From: Streptomyces cacaoi
GTDB lineage: Bacteria; Actinomycetota; Actinomycetes; Streptomycetales; Streptomycetaceae
Assembly: GCF_006539165.1 (NCBI RefSeq)
Contig: NZ_BJMM01000002.1
Span: 310,001-374,000, forward strand
Direction of reading: 5' to 3'
Length of the DNA: 64,000 bases
This document shows, one piece after another, positions 32,327 to 41,657 of this stretch. Position 1 is the first letter of the stretch; every line of letters begins with the position of its first letter. Position numbers and translations under genes: made by a program. Below the pieces are notes generated by a model, which saw nothing but the letters and a program-made list of their open reading frames with translations, was not told where the DNA came from and did no database searches.

Positions 32327-34846
32327 ATGAAGCACGACGCATATGTTCGGGTCCGGGGTGCGCGGGAGCACAATCTGCGAGCGGTGGATGTGGATGTTCC
32401 GCGCGACGCACTGGTGGTCTTCACGGGGGTCTCGGGCTCGGGCAAGTCGTCTCTGGCGTTCGGGACGCTGTACGCGGAGGCGCAGCGGCGCTACTTCGAG
32501 TCGGTCGCGCCGTATGCGCGGCGGCTGATCCACCAGGTCGGGGCCCCGAAGGTGGGGGAGGTGACCGGGCTGCCGCCGGCGGTGGCGCTGGAGCAGCGCC
32601 GGTCGGCGCCGACGGGCAGATCGTCGGTGGGGACGGTGACGACACTGTCGAATTCCCTGCGGATGCTCTTCTCCCGCGCGGGCCGCTACCCGGAGGGCGC
32701 GGAGCGGCTGGACTCGGACGCCTTCTCGTCGAACACGGCAGCCGGGGCGTGCGCGGAGTGTCACGGCCTGGGCACGGTGCACCGGGTCACGGAGGAATCG
32801 CTGGTGCCCGACCCCTCGCTCTCGATCCGGGAAGGCGCGATCGCGGCCTGGCCCGGTGCCTGGCTGGGGAAGAACCTGCGCGACATCACCCAGACACTGG
32901 GGTACGACATCGACCGTCCCTGGTCCGAGCTGCCGCGGGCGGACCGGGAGTGGCTGCTGTTCACGGACGAGCAGCCGGTGGTGACGGTGCACCCGGTGCG
33001 CGAGGCCGGCCGGATCCAGCGTCCCTACCAAGGCACGTACCAGAGCGCGAAGCGCTATGTGCTGCACACGTTCGCGGAGACGAAGAGCGCGACGCTGCGC
33101 CGCCGGGTGCAGCGGTTCCTGGTGAGCACCAGGTGCCCGGTCTGCGCGGGCCGTCGGCTGCGTCCGGAAGCGCTGGCGGTGACGTTCGCAGGCAGCGACA
33201 TCGCCGAGCTGGCTGCTTTGCCGGTGGAAAGGCTGGCGGAGGTGCTGCGGCCGAGCGCCCGGGGCGCGGAGGGGCAGGACGCCGTGGAGGGCGGCATCCG
33301 GGAGAGCGTGGCGGCGACGCTCTCGCGAGAGCTGGTGTCCCGTATCGACGTGCTGACGGAGCTGGGCCTCGGCTACCTGAGCGTGGACAGGCCGACGCCG
33401 ACGCTGTCGCCGGGCGAGCTGCAACGCCTCCGGCTGGCGACGCAGCTGCGATCGGGCCTGTTCGGGGTGGTCTACGTGCTCGACGAGCCGTCGGCAGGGC
33501 TGCATCCGGCGGACACGGAGTCGCTGCTGGGCGTCCTGGACCGGCTGAAGGAGGCGGGCAATTCGCTCTTCGTCGTCGAGCACGACATGGCGGTGGCCCG
33601 CCGGGCGGACTGGATCGTGGACGTCGGGTCCTGGGCGGGCGAGCACGGGGGAGAGGTCCTCTACAGCGGGCCCGTCGCCGGGCTGGCCCAGGTGGACCGC
33701 TCGGTGACGCGCGGCTTTCTGCACCCCACGCCGGCCGCGGACGGACCCGCGGCGCGGACGGGCGACGGCGCGGACGGCGACCGGGAGACGGACCGGGCGG
33801 TGCGGGAGCCGCGGGGATGGCTGAAGCTGTCGGGGGTGACGCGGCACAACGTGCGCAACCTCGACGCGGAGTTCCCGCTGGGCGTGTTCACGGCGGTCAC
33901 GGGTGTTTCGGGTTCGGGTAAATCGACGCTGGTCAGCCAGGTGCTGGCGGGCCTCGTGGCGGAGCACACCGGGAGCCGGACGAACGAGACACCGGCCGAG
34001 GACGCCGAGGAGGAGACCGAGGGCGCGGCAGGGGACGTGTCCGCCGTGACGGGCCTGGAGGCGGTGGACCGCCTCGTCCGGGTCGACCAGAAGCCGATCG
34101 GCCGGACACCGCGCTCGAACCTGGCCACGTACACGGGGCTGTTCGACGCCGTGCGGAAGGTGTTCGCCGCGACGGACGAGGCCCGGGCGCGGGGGTACGG
34201 CGCCGGCCGGTTCTCCTTCAACGTCGCCGAGGGCCGGTGCCCGACCTGCCAGGGCGAGGGATACATCGCCGTCGAACTGCTCTTCCTGCCCGGCACGTAC
34301 GCGCCCTGCACGGACTGCCACGGCGCCCGGTACAACCCGGAGACGCTGGAGATCACCTACGCGGGCGCGACCATCGCGGACGTGCTGGAGATGACCGTCG
34401 ACCACGCGGCGGAGTTCCTCTCCTCGGTGCCAGCGGCCGTGCGCGGCCTGGAGGCACTGCAACGGGTGGGCCTGGGATATCTGCGGCTGGGGCAGCCGGC
34501 GACGGAGCTGTCGGGCGGCGAGGCGCAGCGCATCAAGCTGGCCGGCGAACTCCAGCGCACCCGGCGCGGGCACACGCTCTACGTCCTCGACGAGCCGACG
34601 ACGGGCCTGCACCCGGCGGACACCCGAGTGCTGCTGCGGCAGTTGCACGGCCTCGTGGACGCGGGACACAGCGTCATCGTCGTCGAGCACGACATGGACG
34701 TGGTCTCCGGAGCCGACTGGGTGCTCGACATGGGGCCGGGCGGCGGCGAGCGGGGCGGGCGGATCGTCGCCGCAGGGACACCCCAGGAGGTCGCGGCCGG
34801 GGGCGGGGCGACCGCGCCGTATCTGAAGGCTTCCCTGCGCGGCTGA
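32327..34846 (+). CDS. UvrA-like excinuclease subunit A paralogue (class II UvrA, DrrC-like)
   Basis: An 839-aa protein with two ABC ATPase modules, about 110 residues shorter than housekeeping UvrA because the UvrB-interaction insert is reduced. Module 1: Walker [11 protein letters not shown] near residue 34, and a signature [12 protein letters not shown] where UvrA has LSGGE. Module 2: Walker [11 protein letters not shown] near residue 525 and a normal [12 protein letters not shown] signature. Zinc-finger Cys pairs occur as CAECHG, CPVC and CPTCQGEG, and CTDC. UvrA2-type proteins are linked to tolerance of DNA-binding drugs; DrrC of daunorubicin producers is the model. Here no antibiotic cluster is visible. 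The FAD monooxygenase 100 bp downstream may be co-transcribed. Confidence 0.93.
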   Translation: MKHDAYVRVRGAREHNLRAVDVDVPRDALVVFTGVSGSGKSSLAFGTLYAEAQRRYFESVAPYARRLIHQVGAPKVGEVTGLPPAVALEQRRSAPTGRSSVGTVTTLSNSLRMLFSRAGRYPEGAERLDSDAFSSNTAAGACAECHGLGTVHRVTEESLVPDPSLSIREGAIAAWPGAWLGKNLRDITQTLGYDIDRPWSELPRADREWLLFTDEQPVVTVHPVREAGRIQRPYQGTYQSAKRYVLHTFAETKSATLRRRVQRFLVSTRCPVCAGRRLRPEALAVTFAGSDIAELAALPVERLAEVLRPSARGAEGQDAVEGGIRESVAATLSRELVSRIDVLTELGLGYLSVDRPTPTLSPGELQRLRLATQLRSGLFGVVYVLDEPSAGLHPADTESLLGVLDRLKEAGNSLFVVEHDMAVARRADWIVDVGSWAGEHGGEVLYSGPVAGLAQVDRSVTRGFLHPTPAADGPAARTGDGADGDRETDRAVREPRGWLKLSGVTRHNVRNLDAEFPLGVFTAVTGVSGSGKSTLVSQVLAGLVAEHTGSRTNETPAEDAEEETEGAAGDVSAVTGLEAVDRLVRVDQKPIGRTPRSNLATYTGLFDAVRKVFAATDEARARGYGAGRFSFNVAEGRCPTCQGEGYIAVELLFLPGTYAPCTDCHGARYNPETLEITYAGATIADVLEMTVDHAAEFLSSVPAAVRGLEALQRVGLGYLRLGQPATELSGGEAQRIKLAGELQRTRRGHTLYVLDEPTTGLHPADTRVLLRQLHGLVDAGHSVIVVEHDMDVVSGADWVLDMGPGGGERGGRIVAAGTPQEVAAGGGATAPYLKASLRG

Positions 34847-34946
34847 CGCGACCCCGGCGGGCTTCTGCACCGGGCCGCCGCTGCATACGGTGGGGTGCTC
34901 GGGGCCGGGCCGGCCGGGCGTCCGGACAGGCGGGAAGGTGGGGCGG

Positions 34947-36170
34947 ATGACCCATGCCTTGATCATCGGCGGCGGTATCGCGGGCCCGGTGAGCGCGATG
35001 GCGCTGCACAAGGCCGGGATCGGGGCGACGGTGTACGAGGCGTATCCGGCGCCCGCCGACGACGTGGGCGCCTTTCTGGTGCTGTTCCACAACGGGCTGG
35101 AGGCGCTGCGCACGATCGACGCGCACCGGCCCGTGCTGGACGCCTCCTTTCCGGCCGACCGGGTGGAGATGCTCGACGCGCAGGGGCACGGCCGTGAGCG
35201 GCCGGTGTCCGGAAGCGGAACGGGGGACGGGCGGCCGGTCCTCGGCCCGCGCACGCTGCGTCGCTCCGCGCTCTACCGTGCGCTGCGGGAGGAGGCCGAA
35301 CGCCGAGGCGTGGCCGTGGAGTTCGGCAAGCGGCTGGTCGCGGCCGACGTGGGGCCGGACGGGCGGGTCACGGCGCGGTTCGCCGACGGGAGCAGCGCGC
35401 GGGGCGATGTGCTGCTGGGCGCGGACGGTGTCCGCTCGCTCACCCGTACCCTCATCGATCCTGAGGCGCCCGCACCGCGGCACACCGGTCAAATCACGGT
35501 GTGCGGCTTCTCCCCGCTGGTGCCCGCCGAGGCGGCGCCCGCGCCCGGCGTCTACCGGATGATCCGGGGCAGCAGGGCGTTCCTGGGCTGCACCCGGGCA
35601 CCGGACGGCGCGGTGTGGTGGTTTGCGAACACACCCGGCGGCGAGCTGGCCCCGGAGCGTCTGGCGGCCGGCACACCGGAGCAGCGCGCCGGATGGCGTG
35701 ACCATGTGGCCGGCCTGTTCGCGGACGACGCCTCACCCGCCGAGGCCGTGGTACGCGCCACGGGCGACCGCATCGTCGCCTTCAACGCCTACGACCTCGC
35801 CCATACGCCCGTGTGGTCGCGCGGCCCGATGGTGGTGCTCGGCGACGCGGCCCACACCGCGGCGCCGAACGCCGCACAGGGCGCCTCGCTGGCCATCGAG
35901 GACGGCGTGGTGCTCGCCCGCTGCCTGCGCGATCTGCCGCTGCCCGGCGAGGCGTTCGCCGCGTTCGAACGGCTGCGCAGGGCGCGGGTGGAGGCCCTCG
36001 TCGACCGCAGCGCCCGGCTGAACGCACGCGTGGTGCCGGGAGCCGGCCGGCACGCGGACCGCCCGGGCCCCGGAGCCGCCGGCGGACCGGAGGCGGAATC
36101 CGGGGATCCGGCGGACCGGTTCCTGCACTACCGCATCGACTGGGACGCCCCGGTCTCCGCCGCCGGTTGA
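34947..36170 (+). CDS. FAD-dependent monooxygenase (drug/aromatic hydroxylase-like)
   Basis: A 407-aa group A flavin monooxygenase: N-terminal ALIIGGGIAGPVSAMALHKAG, an Arg-rich segment TLRRSALYRALREEAERRG, DG motif LLGADGVRSLTRTLI near residue 155, GD motif MVVLGDAAHTAAPNAAQGASLAIED near residue 295. ATG at 34947 has GGAAGGTGG upstream, and the FAD motif starts at residue 4. It lies 100 bp downstream of the UvrA paralogue in the same direction. The pair could form a resistance unit in which the oxygenase modifies and UvrA2 clears a DNA-binding compound, but this is inference. The C-terminal 35 residues are Gly/Pro/Ala-rich and probably disordered. Confidence 0.9.
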   Translation: MTHALIIGGGIAGPVSAMALHKAGIGATVYEAYPAPADDVGAFLVLFHNGLEALRTIDAHRPVLDASFPADRVEMLDAQGHGRERPVSGSGTGDGRPVLGPRTLRRSALYRALREEAERRGVAVEFGKRLVAADVGPDGRVTARFADGSSARGDVLLGADGVRSLTRTLIDPEAPAPRHTGQITVCGFSPLVPAEAAPAPGVYRMIRGSRAFLGCTRAPDGAVWWFANTPGGELAPERLAAGTPEQRAGWRDHVAGLFADDASPAEAVVRATGDRIVAFNAYDLAHTPVWSRGPMVVLGDAAHTAAPNAAQGASLAIEDGVVLARCLRDLPLPGEAFAAFERLRRARVEALVDRSARLNARVVPGAGRHADRPGPGAAGGPEAESGDPADRFLHYRIDWDAPVSAAG

Positions 36171-36228
36171 GACCGCGGCGGGGGAGACGGGGGACGGACG
36201 GGCCGTCGCGGCTGGCTACGGTAGGGGC

Positions 36229-36906
36229 ATGCCAATCCGTGTGCTCCTGGTCGACGACGATCCGCTGGTACGAGCCGGACTGCGGCTGATGCTCGACGGG
36301 GCGCAGGATGTGGAGATCGTCGGGGAGGCGGCGGACGGTGACCAGGTGCTGCCGCTCACCGACCGGCACCGTCCGCATGTGGTGCTGATGGACATCCGGA
36401 TGCCCGCCGTGGACGGGCTGAGCGCGACCGAACAGCTGAGGGCACGTCCGGCGGCGCCCGAGGTGATGGTGCTGACCACCTTCCACGCGGACGCACAGGT
36501 GCTGCGGGCCCTGCGGGCCGGTGCCGCGGGTTTCCTGCTGAAGGACACGCCGCCCGCCGAGATCCTGGCGGCGGTGCGCAAGGTGGCGGCGGGCGAGCCC
36601 GTGCTGTCACCCGCGGTCACCCGTCAGCTGATCCGGCACGTGGCGCCGGCCGGGGGCGACAGCCGCCGGGAACGGGCCCGCGAGGCCCTGAGCGCGCTGG
36701 GCGAGCGCGAACGTGAGGTGGCGGTGGCGGTCGGGCGGGGGCGCGCGAACGCCGAGATCGCGGCGGAGCTGTACATGAGTGTCCCCACGGTGAAGACCCA
36801 TGTCTCGCGCATCCTGACCAAGCTGGACCTCAACAACCGGGTGCAGATCGCTCTGTTGGTGCACGACGCGGGCCTCCTGGAGAACGCCGGCCCGGACGCC
36901 GGATGA
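36229..36906 (+). CDS. NarL/FixJ-type response regulator (LuxR helix-turn-helix)
   Basis: A 225-aa two-component regulator. Receiver domain residues 1-120: acidic pocket DDD at residues 9-11, phospho-acceptor Asp55 in VVLMDIRMP, Thr in VLTTF and Lys in FLLKD. The output domain near residues 155-215 is a LuxR-type helix-turn-helix: LSALGEREREVAVAVGRGRANAEIAAELYMSVPTVKTHVSRILTKLDLNNRVQIALLV. No sensor kinase gene is adjacent in this window, so it is an orphan here. ATG at 36229 has GGTAGGGG upstream. Its targets are unknown. Confidence 0.95.
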   Translation: MPIRVLLVDDDPLVRAGLRLMLDGAQDVEIVGEAADGDQVLPLTDRHRPHVVLMDIRMPAVDGLSATEQLRARPAAPEVMVLTTFHADAQVLRALRAGAAGFLLKDTPPAEILAAVRKVAAGEPVLSPAVTRQLIRHVAPAGGDSRRERAREALSALGEREREVAVAVGRGRANAEIAAELYMSVPTVKTHVSRILTKLDLNNRVQIALLVHDAGLLENAGPDAG

Positions 36907-37009
36907 GGCGGGGCAGGTCTCACGCGGGGGCGGGGCGCGGAGGCGTGCGGGCGCGGGTCGCACGCGGGGCGCGATGGTGCAGAACCGGCGCGGGAATCCT
37001 GAGCGCTCA

Positions 37010-37023
37010 CGGTTGTTGAACCG
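37010..37023. promoter_or_regulatory. Short inverted repeat before the luciferase-like gene
   Basis: CGGTT-GTTG-AACCG ends three bases before the GTG start. A message starting upstream could fold over its start region, or a repressor could bind. Weak evidence, one small repeat. Confidence 0.3.
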
Positions 37024-37026
37024 GAC

Positions 37027-38049
37027 GTGACTTCTCTTCCGGTCTTTCCCGCACAGCTGTCCGTTCTCGACCGTTCGCTGGTGCGTGACGGCGAGCACCC
37101 GAGCGGTGCGCTGCGCGAGACGGTGGAGTTCGCGCGGGCAGCCGAAGAGCTGGGCTTTCTGCGGTTCTGGGTCTCGGAGCACCACGCCGTGCCCGGAATC
37201 GCCGGCTCGGCGCCCACGGTGCTGGCCGCGGCCGTCGCCTCCGCCACCTCGCGTATCCGCGTGGGCACGGGCGGCGTGATGCTGCCCAACCACCAGCCGC
37301 TGGTGGTGGCCGAGCAGTTCGGGGTGCTGGAGTCCCTGCACCCCGGCCGGATCGACATGGGCCTGGGCCGCTCGGTCGGGTTCACCGACGGGGTGCGCAA
37401 GGCCCTGCGGGTCGGCAAGGACGCGGCGGACGGATTCAGCGGCCAGGTGGCCGAGCTGCTCGGCTACTTCCACGGTGCGGGGCCGGTGCGGGCCCGGCCC
37501 GTGGAGGGCCTGCGGGTGCCGGCGTTCGTCCTGGCGGTCGGCTCGGCCCAGGCGGTGGCCGCCGAGCACGGCCTGCCGCTGGTCATCGGCCTCTCCCGGG
37601 ACGAGGCACGCACCGCCGAGGCGGTCGACGCCTACCGCGCGGCGTTCCGGCCGGGTCCGGGCGGTGCGGAGCCGTATGTGGTCCTCGCCGTGAACGCGGC
37701 GGTGGCGGCCACGGCGCGCCAGGCGGAGCTGCTCCAGATACCGGAGGCGTGGTCCACGGCCGTCTCCCGTACCCGCGGTTCGTTCGTGCCGTTGCAGCCG
37801 GCGGAGAGCGTTCTCGCACGGGAGATGACGGCCAAGGAACGTACGGCGTACGAGGAGGCCCGTGCCTCGCAGCTGCACGGCAGACCGGACGAGGTGCTGC
37901 CCCGGCTGGAGGCCGTCGTGCGGCGCACCCGCGCGGACGAGGTGCTGCTGACGCTCAACACCTACGACCCGCGCGAGCGCCTGGACTCCTACCGGCTGCT
38001 GGCGCGGGCCGCCGGGCTCACGCCTGCCCCGGCAGCTGCCGCTTCATGA
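37027..38049 (+). CDS. LLM class flavin-dependent oxidoreductase (luciferase-like)
   Basis: A 340-aa TIM-barrel protein of the bacterial luciferase superfamily (FMN/F420-type). Features include LSVLDRSLVRDGE, AEELGFLRFWVSEHHAVPGIAGSAP, the strand TSRIRVGTGGVMLPNHQPLVVAEQFGVLESLHPGRIDMGLGRSVG typical of the MsnO8/luxA-related group, and a C-terminal ADEVLLTLNTYDPRERLDSYRLLA. GTG at 37027 is used; upstream lies a short inverted repeat CGGTT-GTTG-AACCG (37010-37023) that covers the place of the ribosome-binding site. The 3' end overlaps the end of the convergent matB gene by 32 bases. The substrate is unknown. Confidence 0.9.
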   Translation: MTSLPVFPAQLSVLDRSLVRDGEHPSGALRETVEFARAAEELGFLRFWVSEHHAVPGIAGSAPTVLAAAVASATSRIRVGTGGVMLPNHQPLVVAEQFGVLESLHPGRIDMGLGRSVGFTDGVRKALRVGKDAADGFSGQVAELLGYFHGAGPVRARPVEGLRVPAFVLAVGSAQAVAAEHGLPLVIGLSRDEARTAEAVDAYRAAFRPGPGGAEPYVVLAVNAAVAATARQAELLQIPEAWSTAVSRTRGSFVPLQPAESVLAREMTAKERTAYEEARASQLHGRPDEVLPRLEAVVRRTRADEVLLTLNTYDPRERLDSYRLLARAAGLTPAPAAAAS

Positions 38050-39472
38050 TCTTGCCCATGTCGTTGCGGGGCAGCGCTTCGAGGTGGCGCACCGCTCGTG
38101 GCCGCTTGTGCGGGGCGAGCTGCCCGGCGACGAGCGCGGCCAGCTCCTCCTCGTTCGGCGGGGACTGCGGATCGGCAGGCACGATCCACGCCACGATCCG
38201 CTCGCCCAGATCGTCGTCGGGCTCTCCGGTGACGGCCGCCTCGGCGACCCCGGGGTGGCCCAGCAGGACGTTCTCGATCTCGCCCGCCCCGATCTTGTAA
38301 CCGCCGCTCTTGATCAGGTCGGTGGCCTTGCGCCCGACGAGGCGGAAGAAGCCGTCCGCGTCCCGCATGGCCATGTCGCCGGTGCGGAACCAGCCGCCGT
38401 CGAACGCCTCGGCTGTCGCGTCGGGCCGGTTGAGGTACTCGGTGAACAGATTCGGACCACGGACCTGTACCTCGCCGACGCTCTCGGTGTCCTCCGCGGG
38501 CAGCCGCGTGCCGTCCTCGTCGACGAGGCGTACATCGACGTCCTTGAGCGGCACCCCCACCGTGCCGGGCCGGAAGGGGCCTTCCGCGCGGACGCTGGTG
38601 TTCATCAGCGTCTCCGTCATGCCGTAGCGCTCGACGATGTGCTGACCGGTGGCCGCGGTGAGCCGCTCGTGGTCGTGCAGCGGCAGCGCGGCCGAGCCGG
38701 AGACCAGCAGCCGGGCCCCGGCGAGCGCCTGCACCAGGCCGGGATCGCTCTGGCACGCGTCGGCGAGCCGGTGGTACATCGTGGGCACGCCGAACAGCAT
38801 CGTCCCGCCGCTGCTCAGCTCCCGCGTGACGCCCTCCGTGGTGAAGCGGCCCAGATGGCGGACGGTACCGCCGCGCCGCAGCGGGCCGAGCACACCCAGG
38901 ATCAGCCCGTGCACATGGAACAACGGCAGCCCGTGCACCAGGACGTCGTCGGCGGTCCACTGCCAGGCGTCCTGAAGAGCGTCGAGGCTGCTGGCGATCG
39001 CACGCCGCGACAGCACAACCCCCTTGGGCGGCCCGGTCGTTCCGGAGGTGTAGACGACGAGCGCCGACGTGCCCTCGTTCGGCTCCGGCGGCAGACCCCA
39101 GGCGGCCTCCGCCTCCCCCTCGGAGAGGTCGACATCGGTGCGGGGGAGCCCTGCCAGGGACTCGGGCAGTTCGGCGCCGGGCGCCGTCAGCACCGCGGCA
39201 GGCGTGCTGTCGGCGACGATGTGCGCCAGCTCGCGCTCCCCGCTCCTGGGGTTCACCGGGACGACGGGCACGCCGGCGAGCAGCCCGGCGACGGTCGCGA
39301 CCGCCGTCTCCGGCTCCGGCGTCGCCCAGACCGCCACCCGCGAGGCCCCGTCCAGCTTCGTGGCCAGGCCGCTGGCGACGGCGGCCAGCTGCCGGTAGGT
39401 GAGGGCCCGGTCGCCGAAGCGCAGTGCGGTCTGCGAGGACGCCGTGTGCAGCGCGGGGAAGAGCAGGGACAC
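38018..39472 (-). CDS. matB: Malonyl-CoA synthetase
   Basis: A 484-aa ANL-superfamily ligase that activates malonate (and often methylmalonate) to the CoA ester with ATP. It follows from recalled Streptomyces MatB sequences along its length: SLLFPALHTA at the start, VVYTSGTTGPPKGVVLSRRAIASSLDAL (AMP-binding P-loop), the DDVLVHGLPLFHVHGLILGVLGPLRRGG block, ERYGMTETLMNTS (adenylate motif), DLIKSGGYKIGAGEIENVL (hinge), and PRNDMGKIMKRQL with the catalytic Lys. Such enzymes feed malonyl-CoA to polyketide and fatty-acid synthesis. GTG at 39472 has GAAGGAG upstream. The matA decarboxylase partner is absent. The 3' end overlaps the convergent luciferase-like gene by 32 bases. Confidence 0.9.
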   Translation of the reverse strand: MSLLFPALHTASSQTALRFGDRALTYRQLAAVASGLATKLDGASRVAVWATPEPETAVATVAGLLAGVPVVPVNPRSGERELAHIVADSTPAAVLTAPGAELPESLAGLPRTDVDLSEGEAEAAWGLPPEPNEGTSALVVYTSGTTGPPKGVVLSRRAIASSLDALQDAWQWTADDVLVHGLPLFHVHGLILGVLGPLRRGGTVRHLGRFTTEGVTRELSSGGTMLFGVPTMYHRLADACQSDPGLVQALAGARLLVSGSAALPLHDHERLTAATGQHIVERYGMTETLMNTSVRAEGPFRPGTVGVPLKDVDVRLVDEDGTRLPAEDTESVGEVQVRGPNLFTEYLNRPDATAEAFDGGWFRTGDMAMRDADGFFRLVGRKATDLIKSGGYKIGAGEIENVLLGHPGVAEAAVTGEPDDDLGERIVAWIVPADPQSPPNEEELAALVAGQLAPHKRPRAVRHLEALPRNDMGKIMKRQLPGQA

Positions 39473-39744
39473 CCGGGGACTCCTTCGTGATCTCTCGCCT
39501 CTGGGACCGCCAGCATCTCACCGACCGCCGACACCGCCGCCCGGGAGGGGAGGGCAGGTGCGGAGGAGGAGCGGGGCCGGCCCGGACACGGTGCCGACAG
39601 ATCACCCGACCGTGGGACGGCGGGCCGCGCCCGGGCCGCTGCCGCGACACCCTCGTCCGGCCCCGACTCCGGCCCGCCGCACCGGCCTCCGGCTCCCCGG
39701 CCCCGGCCTTGCCGTCCCCGCGCCTTCCGCCGTGAGGAGGCCGC

Positions 39745-41604
39745 TCACTTCCCGTACAGCTGTGAGCGGGGCACGATCTCCTGCTGCTGATGCGGACTGG
39801 ACCACAGCAGCTTCATGTGCGCCTCACCGCTCAGCTCCCGGTAGTCGACCCGGATGCGGTGCCTCTTGCCGGCCCGGAGCCGCACCGTGCCCGTGTCGAC
39901 GCGTGGGCCGTGCGGGTCGGATGCGTCGACGACGAGACGGCCGTCGATCCACACCCGGGCCGTGTCGTCGGAGACGGTGGTGAAGGTGTAGGTGTCCGAC
40001 CAGCGCGGCTGGACCGAGCCCGTCCAGCGGGCGCTGAAGTGGTCGGCGGGCACGGACGGGGACGGTGAACCGTCGAACCGCCAGGCGTGGTTGACCGAAG
40101 CATCGGTGCGGGTGGCGGCCGGTGCTCCCCGGAAGGAGTCGTTGTCCCAGAACCGTGCCTTCAGTCCGCTGCCGCTGCCGGCCCGTCCCCTGGGGACGGA
40201 GACACGCAGTTCGACCACGGTGGCCTTCTCGTCCACCGGGCCGCCCGAGGGCATCAGGTCGAAGCCGTCGCCGCTGCGGGAGACCGCGACCTTCTGGCCG
40301 CTGCCCAGCACGCGCGCCCCAGTGATCTCGAAGTCGGTTCTCGCCTTCAGATGCAGAGGTTTTCCCTCCTCCGGCCAGTCGGTCACAGCTGCGTACAGCT
40401 GCCCTCGACGGCCGCGGGTGACCTCGCCCCACCCCGGCGACTCGACGAGGCCGCTGTATCCGGCGCCACGGACCGCACGGCCCTGACCGTGCGCACGCAT
40501 CCAGGAGCCGACATCCCGCAGCCGCCGAAGGGACTCCGCCGGCACCCGGCCCTTGCTGTCGGGGCCGATGTTCGGCAGATAGTTGCCACTGCGGCCCGCC
40601 GAGGCCAGCAGATTGCGGACGAGTTCGGCAGCCGGCTTCCAGTCGTGGTCGTACCGGGCGTATCCCCAGTGCCCGTTGAGCGTCATACAGCTCTCCCACG
40701 GCTGCCCGTCCACCGGACCGTCGGGGATCTCCTGCTCCGGTGTGCCGAAGTCGCCGTCGACGACGCGCCGTTTGCCGACCCTGTTGTTCACCAGCAGCCC
40801 GGGCTTGAGGCTCTTCACATAGCTCTCCAGCTCGGCGCCGTCCCGCGCGGACCAGCGGTTGACGGGGTTGTCGGCGTCCCATTCGCCGTCGAACCACAGC
40901 AGCGCCGGGTCGTACTCGTCCACCAGCTCTTTCAGCTGTGCGTACATCCGCTTCTTGTAGCGGGGGAAGGTGTCCGGGTCGGCGAAGTCGGGGTCGTGCC
41001 AGTCCCAGATCGAGTAGTAGAAGCCGAGCTTGATGCCTGCCTTGTCCGCCGCGGTCTTCAACTCGCGCATGATGTCGCGGTGTTCGTCGAAGGCGGAATG
41101 ATCGCGCAGATTCCAGGAGTTGACCTTCGTCGGCCACATGGCGTAGCCGTCGTGGTGCTTGGACGTGATGACGATGTACCGCTGTCCTGCGTCCTTGGCG
41201 GCCCGCACCACGGCCTCGGCGTCGAACGCGGAGGGGTCGAAGCGTGCCGCCTGCTTCTCGTACTCCTCCTTCGGGACGGCGCACTCCCGCATGATCCACT
41301 CCGCGTCCCGGCAGACGCTGCCGTCCGGACGGGTGTACTCGCCCTCCAACTGGGAGTAGGCGCCGAAGTGAATGAACATGCCGAAGCGGTCCTGGCGCCA
41401 CCAGGAGGTCCGCTCCGCGGTGAACGGGTCGTCCACCGCGTGGTCCGTTCCCGGCCCGCTCACGGCGCCCTGTGCGCCCGCGACCGCCGCCGTCTGTGCC
41501 GCCGCCCCCGGACCGCCGGGAAGGGCCGGCAGACAGACGGCCACCAAACCCGCTCCCAGCAGGGTCCCGAGCGCTCGTGCACGGCCTCGTCTCCCACGCT
41601 GCAT
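39745..41604 (-). CDS. Secreted alpha-L-fucosidase (GH29) with C-terminal PA14 domain
   Basis: A 619-aa exported glycosidase. ATG at 41604 has GAAGGAG upstream and starts a signal peptide (GTLLGAGLVAVCLPALPGGPGAAAQ). The GH29 barrel follows: WWRQDRFGMFIHFGAYSQLEGEY, YIVITSKHHDGYAMW, LGFYYSIWDWHDPDF, the nucleophile segment ALLWFDGEWD, WESCMTLNGHWGYARYD, and LLASAGRSGNYLPNIGPDSKG. Residues about 480-619 form a PA14-like beta-sandwich (GLKARFWDNDSFRGAP..., FSARWTGSVQPRWSDTYTFTTVSDDTARVWIDGRLVVD), likely for carbohydrate binding. It follows the GH95-like gene by 53 bases; the two would be co-expressed to trim fucosyl residues from glycans outside the cell. Confidence 0.92.
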   Translation of the reverse strand: MQRGRRGRARALGTLLGAGLVAVCLPALPGGPGAAAQTAAVAGAQGAVSGPGTDHAVDDPFTAERTSWWRQDRFGMFIHFGAYSQLEGEYTRPDGSVCRDAEWIMRECAVPKEEYEKQAARFDPSAFDAEAVVRAAKDAGQRYIVITSKHHDGYAMWPTKVNSWNLRDHSAFDEHRDIMRELKTAADKAGIKLGFYYSIWDWHDPDFADPDTFPRYKKRMYAQLKELVDEYDPALLWFDGEWDADNPVNRWSARDGAELESYVKSLKPGLLVNNRVGKRRVVDGDFGTPEQEIPDGPVDGQPWESCMTLNGHWGYARYDHDWKPAAELVRNLLASAGRSGNYLPNIGPDSKGRVPAESLRRLRDVGSWMRAHGQGRAVRGAGYSGLVESPGWGEVTRGRRGQLYAAVTDWPEEGKPLHLKARTDFEITGARVLGSGQKVAVSRSGDGFDLMPSGGPVDEKATVVELRVSVPRGRAGSGSGLKARFWDNDSFRGAPAATRTDASVNHAWRFDGSPSPSVPADHFSARWTGSVQPRWSDTYTFTTVSDDTARVWIDGRLVVDASDPHGPRVDTGTVRLRAGKRHRIRVDYRELSGEAHMKLLWSSPHQQQEIVPRSQLYGK

Positions 41605-41657
41605 CACTGACTCCTTCGTTCGCCGGGTCTCCTCGTCAGGGCGCATCCGCTGTGTGC

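Noticed and set aside
32150..35254. A 1034-aa open frame on the minus strand
   Set aside because: It is the antisense frame of the UvrA-like gene and its neighbours, with Arg/Gly/His-rich shadow composition, no start signal and no family motif.
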